The position numbers and the translations under genes were made by a program. From positions 1 to 64,000 of the forward strand of contig JAHDLO010000021.1 of the NCBI GenBank assembly GCA_018432235.1: a DNA stretch of 64,000 nt, given 5' to 3'. Below the pieces are notes generated by a model. The model did not search any database, was not told the origin of the DNA, and worked only from the letters and a program-made list of their open reading frames with translations. This DNA is from Clostridiaceae bacterium (GTDB lineage: Bacteria; Bacillota; Clostridia; Peptostreptococcales; Natronincolaceae). Below are positions 42,851 through 51,340 of the stretch, piece after piece (positions within the stretch are counted from its first letter, which is position 1; each line of letters begins with the position of its first letter).

Positions 42851-43552
42851 TCAGCCCTTAGCCCTTTGTCTATGATCTTCTATTTCCTCACCATCAGCCC
42901 ACATTGCCCAGTCAACACCTGGAATTCTAATAAGATCATCATAAAATAACTCCTTCAGAAAATTTCTGGGTAATTTGACAGCAAAGTGTATTTCAATACT
43001 GCCAAGACCATCGTCAATATCACCATCATTATAAATCTTTATATCCTTGATGCTTATGCCGTGCTTTCCAAAGATTTGACCTATTTCACCTATTTTTCCG
43101 GGGCTTTCCTCACATTGTACTATCAGCACTCTGTACTTTTTCTTAAATAATACCTTTTCAAACAATCCCAAGCTGATCAGTGTAAAAAGAACAATCAAGG
43201 ATGTTGCAATAGCGCCTACATAATAGCCATTACCTACAGCCAGGCCTATTCCTGCACAAACCCAAAGGCTGGCGGCAGTAGTCAACCCCCGTATGGCATT
43301 CCCCTTGTTCAAAATAGTGCCGGCCCCCAAAAAACCGATGCCACTCACCACCTGTGCCGCCAGTCTGGCAGGATCACCAATTCCGGAAAAGCCGTACATC
43401 GATATCATCATAATCAAGCAGGAGCCCAGCGATACCAGCACATGGGTTCTCAGACCTGCAGGTCGGTTGTTAATCTCCCTCTCCATTCCTATTAATCCCC
43501 CGAAAAAAGCAGATACCACTAAACGTAGAACAATTTCCCATTCTGCAATCAT
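42851..43552 (-). CDS. MgtC/SapB family membrane protein
   Basis: A 233-residue protein with four or five N-terminal helices of the MgtC/SapB family. Visible are FFGGLIGMEREINNRPAGLRTHVLV, the family hallmark (GxEREI..RPAGLRTH), and GIGFLGAGTI. The C-terminal 90 residues form a soluble ACT-like domain. MgtC proteins act in magnesium limitation, membrane potential and regulation of ATP synthase or phosphate uptake. The ATG at 43552 follows AAAGGTGGG. It is monocistronic as far as can be seen. Confidence 0.9.
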   Translation of the reverse strand: MIAEWEIVLRLVVSAFFGGLIGMEREINNRPAGLRTHVLVSLGSCLIMMISMYGFSGIGDPARLAAQVVSGIGFLGAGTILNKGNAIRGLTTAASLWVCAGIGLAVGNGYYVGAIATSLIVLFTLISLGLFEKVLFKKKYRVLIVQCEESPGKIGEIGQIFGKHGISIKDIKIYNDGDIDDGLGSIEIHFAVKLPRNFLKELFYDDLIRIPGVDWAMWADGEEIEDHRQRAKG

Positions 43553-43781
43553 ATACAACCCACCTTTTGAGTAATATTAATTTTTAGTTTATATAAAGCT
43601 ATAGCTTAACGGACATTGTCTAGAGCCTCACATTATTTAAAAATTCAGCTCCTATTTATTACGTAATTTTCTGATCTAATATACTATGCATTTTCGTTGG
43701 CTGTGTGAATATGAAAAAGCACCACAAGCAGCAGCAATACACTGCTTAAATTGTGGCGCTCCCTTGCGCTTTCAATTTTCG

Positions 43782-44345
43782 TCATTCCTGCCAGAGCTGT
43801 GACTTGCCTGTTGATACACCCACAGCGCCGGCAGTTAAGGCAGAAATAATGTCCTCCTTTTTCCGTACTAGTCCTCCTGCTATAATTGGCTTATCCGTCT
43901 CTTTAGCCAAGCCTTCAATAACAGTAGGAATTATACCGGGCATTATTTCAACTGCATCCGGCTGATTTTGATAAATTGTTTTTACTGCAGATCTAAAGGC
44001 TGAACCGTCAATCATAAAAAATCTCTGGATAGTAAAAAGCCCCAGCTCCTTGCCATACTTAATGATATTGTTTTTGGTAGCAATGATACCATCTGGCTTA
44101 AAGTACCTTTGAATGTACTCTACCGCCTTTCTATCATTGGCAAGACCTTCGATAAAATCGGAATGCACCAGCACCAGCTTTCCCTTAGATTTTAATAGCT
44201 CAATTTGCCTTTTGGCGTTAAATATGTCGCTTCTCAAAAGAAAAACCACCTCCACAGGCATATCAATGCTGGCCTTTAGCTGCTCCTCATGCTCAATAGC
44301 TGCTACTATTGGATTTCTATTTAAACCCTCAATTACTTCCTTCAT
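43782..44345 (-). CDS. glpP: Glycerol-3-phosphate responsive antiterminator GlpP
   Basis: A 187-residue TIM-barrel RNA-binding regulator of the GlpP family. Marks are NRNPIVAAIEHEEQL at the start, LVHSDFIEGL, GIIATKNNIIKYGKELGL, RFFMIDGSA, DAVEIMPGIIP and PIIAGGLVRKKEDI. In Bacillus it binds the leader of glp mRNA with glycerol-3-phosphate and prevents termination. No glycerol gene is next to it here. The ATG follows AGGAGG. Confidence 0.92.
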   Translation of the reverse strand: MKEVIEGLNRNPIVAAIEHEEQLKASIDMPVEVVFLLRSDIFNAKRQIELLKSKGKLVLVHSDFIEGLANDRKAVEYIQRYFKPDGIIATKNNIIKYGKELGLFTIQRFFMIDGSAFRSAVKTIYQNQPDAVEIMPGIIPTVIEGLAKETDKPIIAGGLVRKKEDIISALTAGAVGVSTGKSQLWQE

Positions 44346-44517
44346 AAAGTCCTCCTAAAGAGCTTTCTATATGATATGCTTTAAAGGCCGATAGCCCCCA
44401 AAAGTAATGTGGCACTTTTGCATAGTTATATATACTATTAAGTTCTATAAATCTCTTGTAATTCCTTTAATACTTAAATATTTCATGGCAGCAGGCTGCT
44501 GGCACCGCATGGTTTTC

Positions 44518-44552
44518 CTGGAAAACAAACGTAGTAAAGCCACTTTTGCTCT
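44518..44552. repeat. Dispersed repeat, copy 3 of 3
   Basis: CTGGAAAACAAACG then AAAGCCACTTTTGCTCT, closely matching 107-141 (the flanking GCATGG is also shared). It lies 25 bases from the stop of the DUF454 gene. Confidence 0.6.
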
Positions 44553-44576
44553 CATCGTGGGCATATGATTCGGCAG

Positions 44577-44966
44577 TCAAGTGATACTGTCATCTGCTTT
44601 TATGGTCCTTATTCTAAAGAAGAAATAATAGTATTTTATAAGTATCAGCAGGATAATAAAAAGCCTAAAGCTCGTCTTTTCAATTATAATCAATGGAAAC
44701 ATAAGCATAAAATCAGCAAATAGCAATATTGAGAGCTTTTGCTTAAGTGTCATGGCCCTGTGATTAACAAAATCCTCCAGGTATTTTTTATATAGCTTAG
44801 TTTTAATAAACCACCTATGCCATCTTTCCGAGCCCTTTGCAAAGCAGTATAGGGCCAATAACAGAAATGGTGTAGTCGGCAAAATAGGTAAAGCTGCACC
44901 TATACCTCCGACAATTAGAGCCAGTATGCCCACGGCTATGTATAGCCCCTTCAGTATTTTATTCAT
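44577..44966 (-). CDS. DUF454 (YbaN-like) inner membrane protein
   Basis: A 129-residue membrane protein of the DUF454/YbaN family, function unknown. The N-terminal helix pair has GGIGAALPILPTTPFLLLA, the family signature, followed by CFAKGSERWHRWF, then two more helices. The ATG follows GGAGGTG. A perfect Fur-type 7-1-7 box lies about 60 bases upstream, suggesting repression by iron. YbaN-family genes sit near haem or iron genes in some genomes (established from memory, not checked). Confidence 0.85.
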   Translation of the reverse strand: MNKILKGLYIAVGILALIVGGIGAALPILPTTPFLLLALYCFAKGSERWHRWFIKTKLYKKYLEDFVNHRAMTLKQKLSILLFADFMLMFPLIIIEKTSFRLFIILLILIKYYYFFFRIRTIKADDSIT

Positions 44967-45024
44967 CCTAGCACCTCCAAAACAGACTCTTCCAATATTG
45001 TGTCATAATATAACATTAGCATAC

Positions 45025-45041
45025 TTGATAATTATTATCAA
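45025..45041 (-). promoter_or_regulatory. Fur-type operator
   Basis: TGATAATTATTATCA (45026-45040) matches the Bacillus Fur 7-1-7 consensus TGATAATNATTATCA exactly; the palindrome extends one base each side. It lies upstream of the DUF454 gene and would overlap a -35-like TTGATA. PerR and Zur boxes have different flanking bases, so Fur is the best match. Confidence 0.7.
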
Positions 45042-45054
45042 TTGTTTTTCATGA

Positions 45055-45088
45055 AAAAAAGAGAAGTGCCAATGAACTTCTCTTTTTT
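45055..45088. terminator. Terminator of the permease operon
   Basis: AAAAAAGAGAAGT pairs perfectly with ACTTCTCTTTTTT (45076-45088); it overlaps the end of the 245-residue gene. Confidence 0.85.
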
Positions 45089-45824
45089 ATGGATAAATAT
45101 ACGGATTATCCGGCTCCGGTATTATTTCTAACTCTTGAATAACCAGCATTGGCACCACGCCGTTTCTGCCGGACTTGGGATTAGTATAATCTGTGGACTG
45201 TATCGTGCCTACAGCCCTCACCCATGCATTATCCGGCAGTTGCTCCTGCCAATAGCTTAGAATGCCTATATTTTCTGCATCTGCTACACAACAGGAAATA
45301 ATTGTTCTAGAGATAATGATTTGACCCTCAGCTAGGTGGGGCTCTTTGAACACAAAACCCTCAATTTCCAGCTCTGACCCGTGATATTTATCGACAGAAT
45401 ACAGGATTTCTGATAATAAGGTGACATAATTTGATGGCTCCAGCACTACCCTTTTTCCTATATTATAATAGGTGCTGATATTTGGTGCTGGGCCGCCAAT
45501 GGCATCAAGATTTACTCCCCTTATGTCGGCTGAGCTGGAGCTTATGGATTGATGCTCCAGCATCAGTGCCAAAATCAGCGGTAAAATAAACATCAAATAA
45601 TGTAGCTTAACACCGCTTTGATGGCTGGTTTTAAAAAGGTCCCTTATTCTAAACAAGGCCAGCATGATTAAGGCGATCAAGGCAAATAAAACATATTTAG
45701 TCATTTTAGGATGTATGTAATACAAAATGTTCCCGCTTTCCAGCAGCTGATAGATCAAATAAGAAAAGCCTATAAGTATTACCAGCTCTATTAAGGCTTC
45801 AATATTAATTTTATCTTTTCTCAT
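45087..45824 (-). CDS. YcgQ-like (TIGR03943/DUF1980) permease-associated protein
   Basis: A 245-residue protein with two to four N-terminal membrane helices and a C-terminal domain with GFVFKEPHLAEGQIIISRTIISCCVADAENIG as landmark; the Cys-Cys pair before Ala-Asp is conserved in this family. It always accompanies a YcgR-type permease, as here, 12 bases downstream of it. The ATG at 45824 has better spacing from AGGGGG than that at 45830. The function is unknown; metal transport has been suggested for the pair. Confidence 0.82.
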   Translation of the reverse strand: MRKDKINIEALIELVILIGFSYLIYQLLESGNILYYIHPKMTKYVLFALIALIMLALFRIRDLFKTSHQSGVKLHYLMFILPLILALMLEHQSISSSSADIRGVNLDAIGGPAPNISTYYNIGKRVVLEPSNYVTLLSEILYSVDKYHGSELEIEGFVFKEPHLAEGQIIISRTIISCCVADAENIGILSYWQEQLPDNAWVRAVGTIQSTDYTNPKSGRNGVVPMLVIQELEIIPEPDNPYIYP

Positions 45825-45836
45825 ATCCATTTCCCC

Positions 45837-46946
45837 CTATACTCCTGCCATATTCAGTATGATTGCCATAGTAAAGGTAAAAAAGAAAATTAAAGCCATT
45901 AATGACAATACAAATTTCTTTTTGAAGGCGCCCAACAGCATCAGCATATTTTTGATGTCAATCATCGGTCCTAATACTAAAAAGCCCATAATAGATCCTG
46001 TTGTAAATTGTGATAAAAAGCTTCTGGCAACAAAGGCATCTGCTTCAGAGCATAAGGATAGTATAAAAGCCAGCGAAAGCATTAGTAAAACAGAGGACAC
46101 AGGTCCCTGACCAATGGCGATTAGGCTGCTTCTCGGTACAAAGGTTTGTACCAAAGCCGACAATATAGCACCAAAAATCAAATACTTGCCTACATCAAAG
46201 AATTCACTGCTGGTATGGGCCATCACCTCGGAAAAGCCCCCAAAAATCCTTGATGCACCTTTTTTAGCGTCCTTGTGGTGATGATGTTGGCTGTGATTAG
46301 CATGGTGATTGTGGTTGTGGTGATGATCGTGGTGATGACTATGATCATGTCCTCCATGGCTACAGCAATCGTGGTGAGGATGATAATCTCCCCCCGTCAG
46401 CTGATTGCCCTTGAATAGTAGCTTTACCGCGGCTGCAATGGCCACGGCAATGATAAAACCGAAGGCTGCCCTCATAATTACTATTTCAGTAAAGGCAGAG
46501 AAGGCATAATAGGTGGAGGCCAGCACTACCGGATTCAAAATTGGCGCCGCCAGCATAAAGGCTATTGCCATGGATAGGGGCACCCCCTTCTTAATGAGCC
46601 TTCTGATTACCGGAATGATGGCACATTCACAAATAGGAAAAACCAGTCCCAGGAGTGCCGCCGTTACGATACCTAATCCCACATTCTTAGGTATGATCTT
46701 AGCCAGTGCCTCCTCTGTGACAAAAATTTGGATAAGGGAGGATACAAAGGAGCCTATCAAAATAAAGGGCAATGCCTCCAGCAAAATGCCCAGAAAAATC
46801 GTCTTAAAGCTCTGAAGCGTTGCCAAAGAAAAAAGCGCCCCTTCATATATCTGCCCCATACGGACTAAGGTATAGAACAAGCCTGCTGCCACAATCAAGA
46901 TCACCAATGCTACGTTAGAATCCTTTTCTTTCTTAAGCTGCTGCAT
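45837..46946 (-). CDS. YcgR/YraQ-type permease (DUF318) with His-rich loop
   Basis: A 369-residue polytopic protein of the UPF0718/permease family. The signature is FPICECAIIPVIRRLIKKGVP in the first half, mirrored by LSLCSEADAFVARSF in the second. Between the halves lies a cytoplasmic loop of about 45 residues made mostly of His with Asp and Asn, including HGGHDHSHHHDHHHNHNHH. Such loops bind zinc, nickel or cobalt, so transport or sensing of a transition metal is a fair inference. The ATG follows GGAGGG. It is the first gene of a two-gene operon. Confidence 0.85.
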   Translation of the reverse strand: MQQLKKEKDSNVALVILIVAAGLFYTLVRMGQIYEGALFSLATLQSFKTIFLGILLEALPFILIGSFVSSLIQIFVTEEALAKIIPKNVGLGIVTAALLGLVFPICECAIIPVIRRLIKKGVPLSMAIAFMLAAPILNPVVLASTYYAFSAFTEIVIMRAAFGFIIAVAIAAAVKLLFKGNQLTGGDYHPHHDCCSHGGHDHSHHHDHHHNHNHHANHSQHHHHKDAKKGASRIFGGFSEVMAHTSSEFFDVGKYLIFGAILSALVQTFVPRSSLIAIGQGPVSSVLLMLSLAFILSLCSEADAFVARSFLSQFTTGSIMGFLVLGPMIDIKNMLMLLGAFKKKFVLSLMALIFFFTFTMAIILNMAGV

Positions 46947-47229
46947 AATATCCCTCCTCGTAAAAGTGCTTATAATGCTATATCAACTTATATGTACAAA
47001 GCTATTATATTATACCATAAATTTGGACATACCTCTCGGGCACAAAGGGCTTTTGGGTGACATTAGTGTACCCGTCGCTAGAATCATTGGTCACTAAGAT
47101 ATTGCTGAAAAATTAAAACAGAGATACCATTGACAGGTACCTCTGCTTTTGCTTTAGTATGACATTAGAATGCAGCAAAAACAATGGTTTCAAATTTTAA
47201 AAATCAGAGCTCTCCCTGTTTACGCCAGC
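46947..47229. other. Gap upstream of the permease operon
   Basis: It contains the larA terminator (47114-47146). It also has a GGGTGACATTAGTGTACCC partial palindrome near 47054 that I cannot assign. No metal-regulator box was recognised. Confidence 0.3.
47114..47146 (-). terminator. Terminator of the methionine operon
   Basis: CAGAGATACC (47119-47128) pairs with GGTACCTCTG (47136-47145), one mismatch; on the minus strand the stem is followed by four T. Confidence 0.75.
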
Positions 47230-48513
47230 CTATTTACAAATTGGCAGGGTGTTGGCACCATTAGGCATTAGCGTTATTTTGGGATTTGCAGGGCTTAAGC
47301 TATAGGCCAGCGCCATGGCTTCTTCCAGATCCGTTGCGGGGATGAAGCCCAGCTGTCTTACCTGCTGCTGTGGCAGGCTGGATATTAGTATCAATTTTCT
47401 ATAAGCGGCTGTATAGGCGGTTTTATAGGCGGCATAGCCGGGAACGGTGAAATTCCGTTTTAGGGCCTGCTCCATTGCCTCCAGGGTTTCATATTGAAAC
47501 CAATCCATAAATTCTGCTGCCCCAAGGCCGTCTCTGCATTCCGACATCAAAACTATTATGCTATTCTCTTTTCCCCCGTATAGACAATTATCCATAGTTT
47601 TAACCGTTTGATACAAATTGATGTCCTTTGGAAAGCCTCCGGCTGTAGCAACCACAATATCTGATTTTTCAGCTATCGCTATGCCGTCGCATTCTCTGAT
47701 GAATTCGCAGCCCTCCAGCCATGCCGCTTCAAAATCTCCTGCAACAAGCTTTACAAAGCTACCCTCCGCATCCAGCACGGCATTGATTAGGAAATCAGGA
47801 TTAACCCTGCGGCATATTTCAGTGATATCCTCCCGCATGGGATTTCCCTCAATTTTATTGGATGCAGCAGCAGGGTTTAGGCCCGTACCCTCGCCCTTGT
47901 TAAAGGTAAGCCTGTGATTATACTGTATGGTCTCAATCCCTGCCACCCCCGGCACAATGCTTTTGGCACCGCCACCGAAGCCAGCAAAGAGATGAAACAC
48001 TATGCCGCCGGTGAGAATAACCCGATCTGCCTCTACGACTCGCTTATTGATATAAATCGGCGTGCCTCGCTCCGACTGCCCCATAAAGGTATTTTCCTCC
48101 GGATTAAAGCAATCGTGGTCATATATACTTATTCTCTGATAGATTTCAGTACCGACGATTTTTTCCTTCTCTGCCTCTGTGGAGGGCCTGTGGGTCCCCA
48201 GAGCGATGATGACACTAATATCCTTATCAGCTACCCCCAGGCCATTTAAGTAATCCACCACATGCAGCAGAAATAAATTTGTCTTTATCCACAATCGAGT
48301 AACATCACTGACAATGATTACGACAGTTTCGCCTGGGTTTACAAGCACCTTCAAAGGCGCTGTACCACTGGGAGCCTCCAATACCCTCAAAACCTCTTCC
48401 TCTATAGACTGAAGGGGTTTGGCCTTCTTTGGCACCAGAACAGCTATGATGTCATCATCATTTATCTTAGTCTCCAGCAAAGCATCTCCATATTTAAATT
48501 TATAGCTTCCCAT
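47230..48513 (-). CDS. larA: LarA-family nickel-pincer racemase
   Basis: A 427-residue member of the lactate racemase family, which uses a covalent nickel pincer nucleotide cofactor to invert alpha-hydroxy acids by hydride transfer. With the ATG at 48513 (behind AGGAGGTGA) the family residues fall at the Lactobacillus LarA numbers: His108 and His174 (catalytic), Lys184 (cofactor link, in FGGGAKSIVPG) and His200 (nickel ligand). No larB, larC or larE cofactor genes are nearby. It begins 12 bases after metQ in an operon behind a SAM-I riboswitch, so the substrate may be a methionine-related hydroxy acid instead of lactate (inference). Confidence 0.85.
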   Translation of the reverse strand: MGSYKFKYGDALLETKINDDDIIAVLVPKKAKPLQSIEEEVLRVLEAPSGTAPLKVLVNPGETVVIIVSDVTRLWIKTNLFLLHVVDYLNGLGVADKDISVIIALGTHRPSTEAEKEKIVGTEIYQRISIYDHDCFNPEENTFMGQSERGTPIYINKRVVEADRVILTGGIVFHLFAGFGGGAKSIVPGVAGIETIQYNHRLTFNKGEGTGLNPAAASNKIEGNPMREDITEICRRVNPDFLINAVLDAEGSFVKLVAGDFEAAWLEGCEFIRECDGIAIAEKSDIVVATAGGFPKDINLYQTVKTMDNCLYGGKENSIIVLMSECRDGLGAAEFMDWFQYETLEAMEQALKRNFTVPGYAAYKTAYTAAYRKLILISSLPQQQVRQLGFIPATDLEEAMALAYSLSPANPKITLMPNGANTLPICK

Positions 48514-48525
48514 GCCTATCACCTC

Positions 48526-49332
48526 CTAGAAGGCAGGTACTACAGAGCCCTCAAAGGTATCCTCAATGAATTTTCTAACCTCAGGGGAATGATATATTTC
48601 AACTAATTTTGAAATTCTAGCATCCGTCTTTAGCTCTGGTCTTGTCACTATGAAGTTTACCCAAGGTGAATTCTTATCCTCTATAAAGATGGAATCCTCA
48701 ACAGGGTTCAAGCCCGCCTCAATGATAAAGTTGGTATTGATAACCGCCGCTGCTACGTCAGGTAATGCTCTAAGCAGCATTGGTGCCTCCAGCTCTACTA
48801 TTTTTATTTCCTTTGGATTATCTACAATATCCTTTACGGTTGCTGCTGTACCCACACCATCCGCCAGCTTTATAACCCCTGCAGTTTGAAGCAGAATTAA
48901 TGCTCTCGCCTGGTTTGTTGCATCATTTGGTACCGCCACCTGGTCTCCGGTTTTCAGCTCTGATGGTGAAGCAATCTTTTCTGAATAAATCCCCATCGGA
49001 AAGTTTACAGTAGGTGCCACTGTTACTAAGTCCATGCTTCTGTCGGCATTGAATTTTATTAGGTACGGCTCATGCTGAAAAATATTAGCATCCAATTCCT
49101 TTTCAAACAATTGGATATTGGGTTGAATGTATTCATTGAAAACCACCAGCTGAATTTCTAAGCCCTCTGCTGCCGCCAGCTCCTTAACCTTTTTAGCCAC
49201 CTGCTCATGTGGTCCGCCGGTTACGCCTATTTTTAAGGTCTCCACCTCTCCGCTAGCAGCCTCCTTAGCACCACAACCAACTGCCGTAAATGTCAATAAT
49301 ACTGCCAATATTAAAACGCCTAATCTTTTCAT
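48526..49332 (-). CDS. metQ: Methionine ABC transporter substrate-binding lipoprotein MetQ
   Basis: A 268-residue NLPA-family lipoprotein. The signal peptide ends in a lipobox (AVGCG, Cys20). Typical stretches are LKIGVTGGPHEQVAKKV, LDANIFQHEPYL and DQVAVPNDATNQARALILLQ. It captures methionine, and often D-methionine or methionine sulfoxide, for MetNI. AAAGGAGAG precedes the ATG. It is separated from metNI by an aminotransferase gene, an unusual arrangement. Confidence 0.93.
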   Translation of the reverse strand: MKRLGVLILAVLLTFTAVGCGAKEAASGEVETLKIGVTGGPHEQVAKKVKELAAAEGLEIQLVVFNEYIQPNIQLFEKELDANIFQHEPYLIKFNADRSMDLVTVAPTVNFPMGIYSEKIASPSELKTGDQVAVPNDATNQARALILLQTAGVIKLADGVGTAATVKDIVDNPKEIKIVELEAPMLLRALPDVAAAVINTNFIIEAGLNPVEDSIFIEDKNSPWVNFIVTRPELKTDARISKLVEIYHSPEVRKFIEDTFEGSVVPAF

Positions 49333-49436
49333 TTTCCTTCTCTCCTTTAACGTTGTAATGTATTAGTTTTCTAAAGTGCTTGATGTAAAATATATATTAG
49401 GACCATATGAGTCCTTACCTATCAAAAGTATTTTTA

Positions 49437-50609
49437 TTAATAAATGCCCCTAGCAGCCTTTTCCCTCAGGGTTTTCAATCTCTCAATTGCTGCCAAAAGC
49501 GTTTCCTCCTTTTTGGCAAAATGAAAGCGAATGTAGCTGTTAATATCCTCCTTGAAGAAGCTGGAGCCCGGTACAGCCGCCACCCCCACCTCCTTGATCA
49601 GCCAATCACAGAAATCTATATCGCTGCCCTTATGAAACTCTGAAATATCCACCATCACATAATAGGCACCCTGAGGACTGGTATATTTCAAGCCTGCCTC
49701 CTCTAGGCCCTTCAGAAATAGCCCACACTTTCTGGTATATAAATCCTTCAAATCCTCATAATATGCCTCCGGCATCTCCAGCCCTGCCAATGCCGCAGCC
49801 TGTAACGGTGCTGCTGCCCCCACCGTAAGGAAATCATGAACCTTTCTGGCATTATCTATGATATAGTCAGGCGCAATGACATAGCCTAATCGCCATCCGG
49901 TTATCGAATAGGTTTTTGATAAGGAGCTGCAGGTCAAGGTTCTTTCATACATCCCCGGCAGCGAAGCAATGTAGATATGCTGGTGGGGCTTTATAACAAT
50001 ATGCTCATATACCTCGTCGGCAATGACAAAGACATCATATTTTATTGCCAGATATGCGATATATTCCAGCTCCTCCAGAGTAAAGACCTTTCCGGTAGGA
50101 TTCGAGGGATTGCAGAGGATTAATGCCTTAGGCTTTTGCTTAAAGGCCGCCTCCAGCTCCAGCTTATCGAATTCAAAGCTGGGTGGCCTTAGGGGTACAT
50201 AAATCGGCTCTGCCCCTGAAAGTATGGTATCCACTACATAATTTTCATAAAAGGGTGAGAAGACCACCACCTTATCTCCCGGATTGCAAACCGTCATCAT
50301 GGCCACCATCATGGCCTCGGTACTGCCGCAGGTGACAACTATCTCTCTGTCGGCATCTATCGGCACCCCCATGTATTTTGACTGCTTCTTAGCAAGGGCC
50401 TCTCTGAATCGTTGAGCTCCCCAGGTGATTTCGTATTGGTGAGGTCCATCATCAGCCACCTTTTTCAATGCCTCGATGATTTCTGCCGGCGGTTCAAAGT
50501 CGGGAAAGCCCTGTGATAGATTAATTGCGTTATATTGATTGGATATTCTGGTCATCCGGCGTATGATTGATTCTGTAAAAAAATCCAACCGTCTACTGAT
50601 TTCTGGCAT
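49437..50609 (-). CDS. Class I/II PLP aminotransferase in the methionine operon
   Basis: A 390-residue fold-type I aminotransferase with NLSQGFPDFEPP at the start, the NPSNPTGKVF motif, DEVYEH, and the PLP-binding lysine in SSLSKTYSITGWRLGY. The subfamily contains aspartate, aromatic and kynurenine/glutamine aminotransferases with broad oxoacid use, including methionine transaminases that recycle 4-methylthio-2-oxobutanoate. Its place between metI and metQ favours a methionine role. The ATG follows GGAGAGAGG. Confidence 0.88.
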   Translation of the reverse strand: MPEISRRLDFFTESIIRRMTRISNQYNAINLSQGFPDFEPPAEIIEALKKVADDGPHQYEITWGAQRFREALAKKQSKYMGVPIDADREIVVTCGSTEAMMVAMMTVCNPGDKVVVFSPFYENYVVDTILSGAEPIYVPLRPPSFEFDKLELEAAFKQKPKALILCNPSNPTGKVFTLEELEYIAYLAIKYDVFVIADEVYEHIVIKPHQHIYIASLPGMYERTLTCSSLSKTYSITGWRLGYVIAPDYIIDNARKVHDFLTVGAAAPLQAAALAGLEMPEAYYEDLKDLYTRKCGLFLKGLEEAGLKYTSPQGAYYVMVDISEFHKGSDIDFCDWLIKEVGVAAVPGSSFFKEDINSYIRFHFAKKEETLLAAIERLKTLREKAARGIY

Positions 50610-50662
50610 ATTTATTATCCTCTCTCCTTCAATTACTGTTTGTTCTAATGACTCAGTTTGTT

Positions 50663-51340
50663 CTAATGACTCAGCTTCTTTAGTAAGTATTCACCCAAGC
50701 CCTGCACCATATTTACTATTAGCAGCAGGACAATTGTGGCTGCTATCATAATGTCCATTCTATAATACTGATAGCCATATCTTATGGCAAAATCTCCAAG
50801 TCCACCTCCCCCAACGGTTCCTGCCACTGCTGAAAAACCGATCAAGCTGACTATTGTTATGGTAAGGGCGTATACTATTCCCGGCAGACCCTCCACCAGC
50901 AAGACTCTGTATATGATTTCAAAGGGACTGGAGCCCATGGCCTCAGCCGCCTCAATTACACCCGGATCTATCTCCAGCAGCGCTGACTCCACCTGTCTGG
51001 CTACAAAGGGTGTGGAGGCGAATATCAATGGTACGATTGCCCCCTTCAGTCCTATGGTGGTTCCTGCAAAAAACCTTGTTATGGGAACTATAGCAGTAAG
51101 CAGGATAACAAAGGGCAGTGACCTAAAGGTATTAACAATTTTACCTAAGATGGAATTGACATATTTATTTTCTAGCAAATTCCCCTCTCTGGTCACCACC
51201 AAGATAACCCCCATAGGAATCCCTATAATGGAAGCAATGGTACCGGATATCAATACCATTAGCAGAGTATCGCCGCAGGCCTTTATTAAATCTGGGAATA
51301 AATTAACTACATTGGGCATTATCTGTTTTATCAGCTCCAT
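50663..51340 (-). CDS. metI: Methionine ABC transporter permease MetI
   Basis: A 225-residue permease with five or six helices. The EAA-type loop is EAAEAMGSSPFEIIYRVLLVEGLPG, and FSAVAGTVGGGGLGDFAIRYGYQ is a MetI hallmark. The predicted start at 51340 overlaps metN by 38 bases with a weak ribosome site; an ATG at 51319 is an alternative. It pairs with MetN and MetQ. Confidence 0.93.
   Translation of the reverse strand: MELIKQIMPNVVNLFPDLIKACGDTLLMVLISGTIASIIGIPMGVILVVTREGNLLENKYVNSILGKIVNTFRSLPFVILLTAIVPITRFFAGTTIGLKGAIVPLIFASTPFVARQVESALLEIDPGVIEAAEAMGSSPFEIIYRVLLVEGLPGIVYALTITIVSLIGFSAVAGTVGGGGLGDFAIRYGYQYYRMDIMIAATIVLLLIVNMVQGLGEYLLKKLSH

Noticed and set aside
46947..47229. Zur or CzrA-type box before the His-rich permease
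   Set aside because: No match to the 7-1-7 Zur consensus or a clear palindrome at the promoter.
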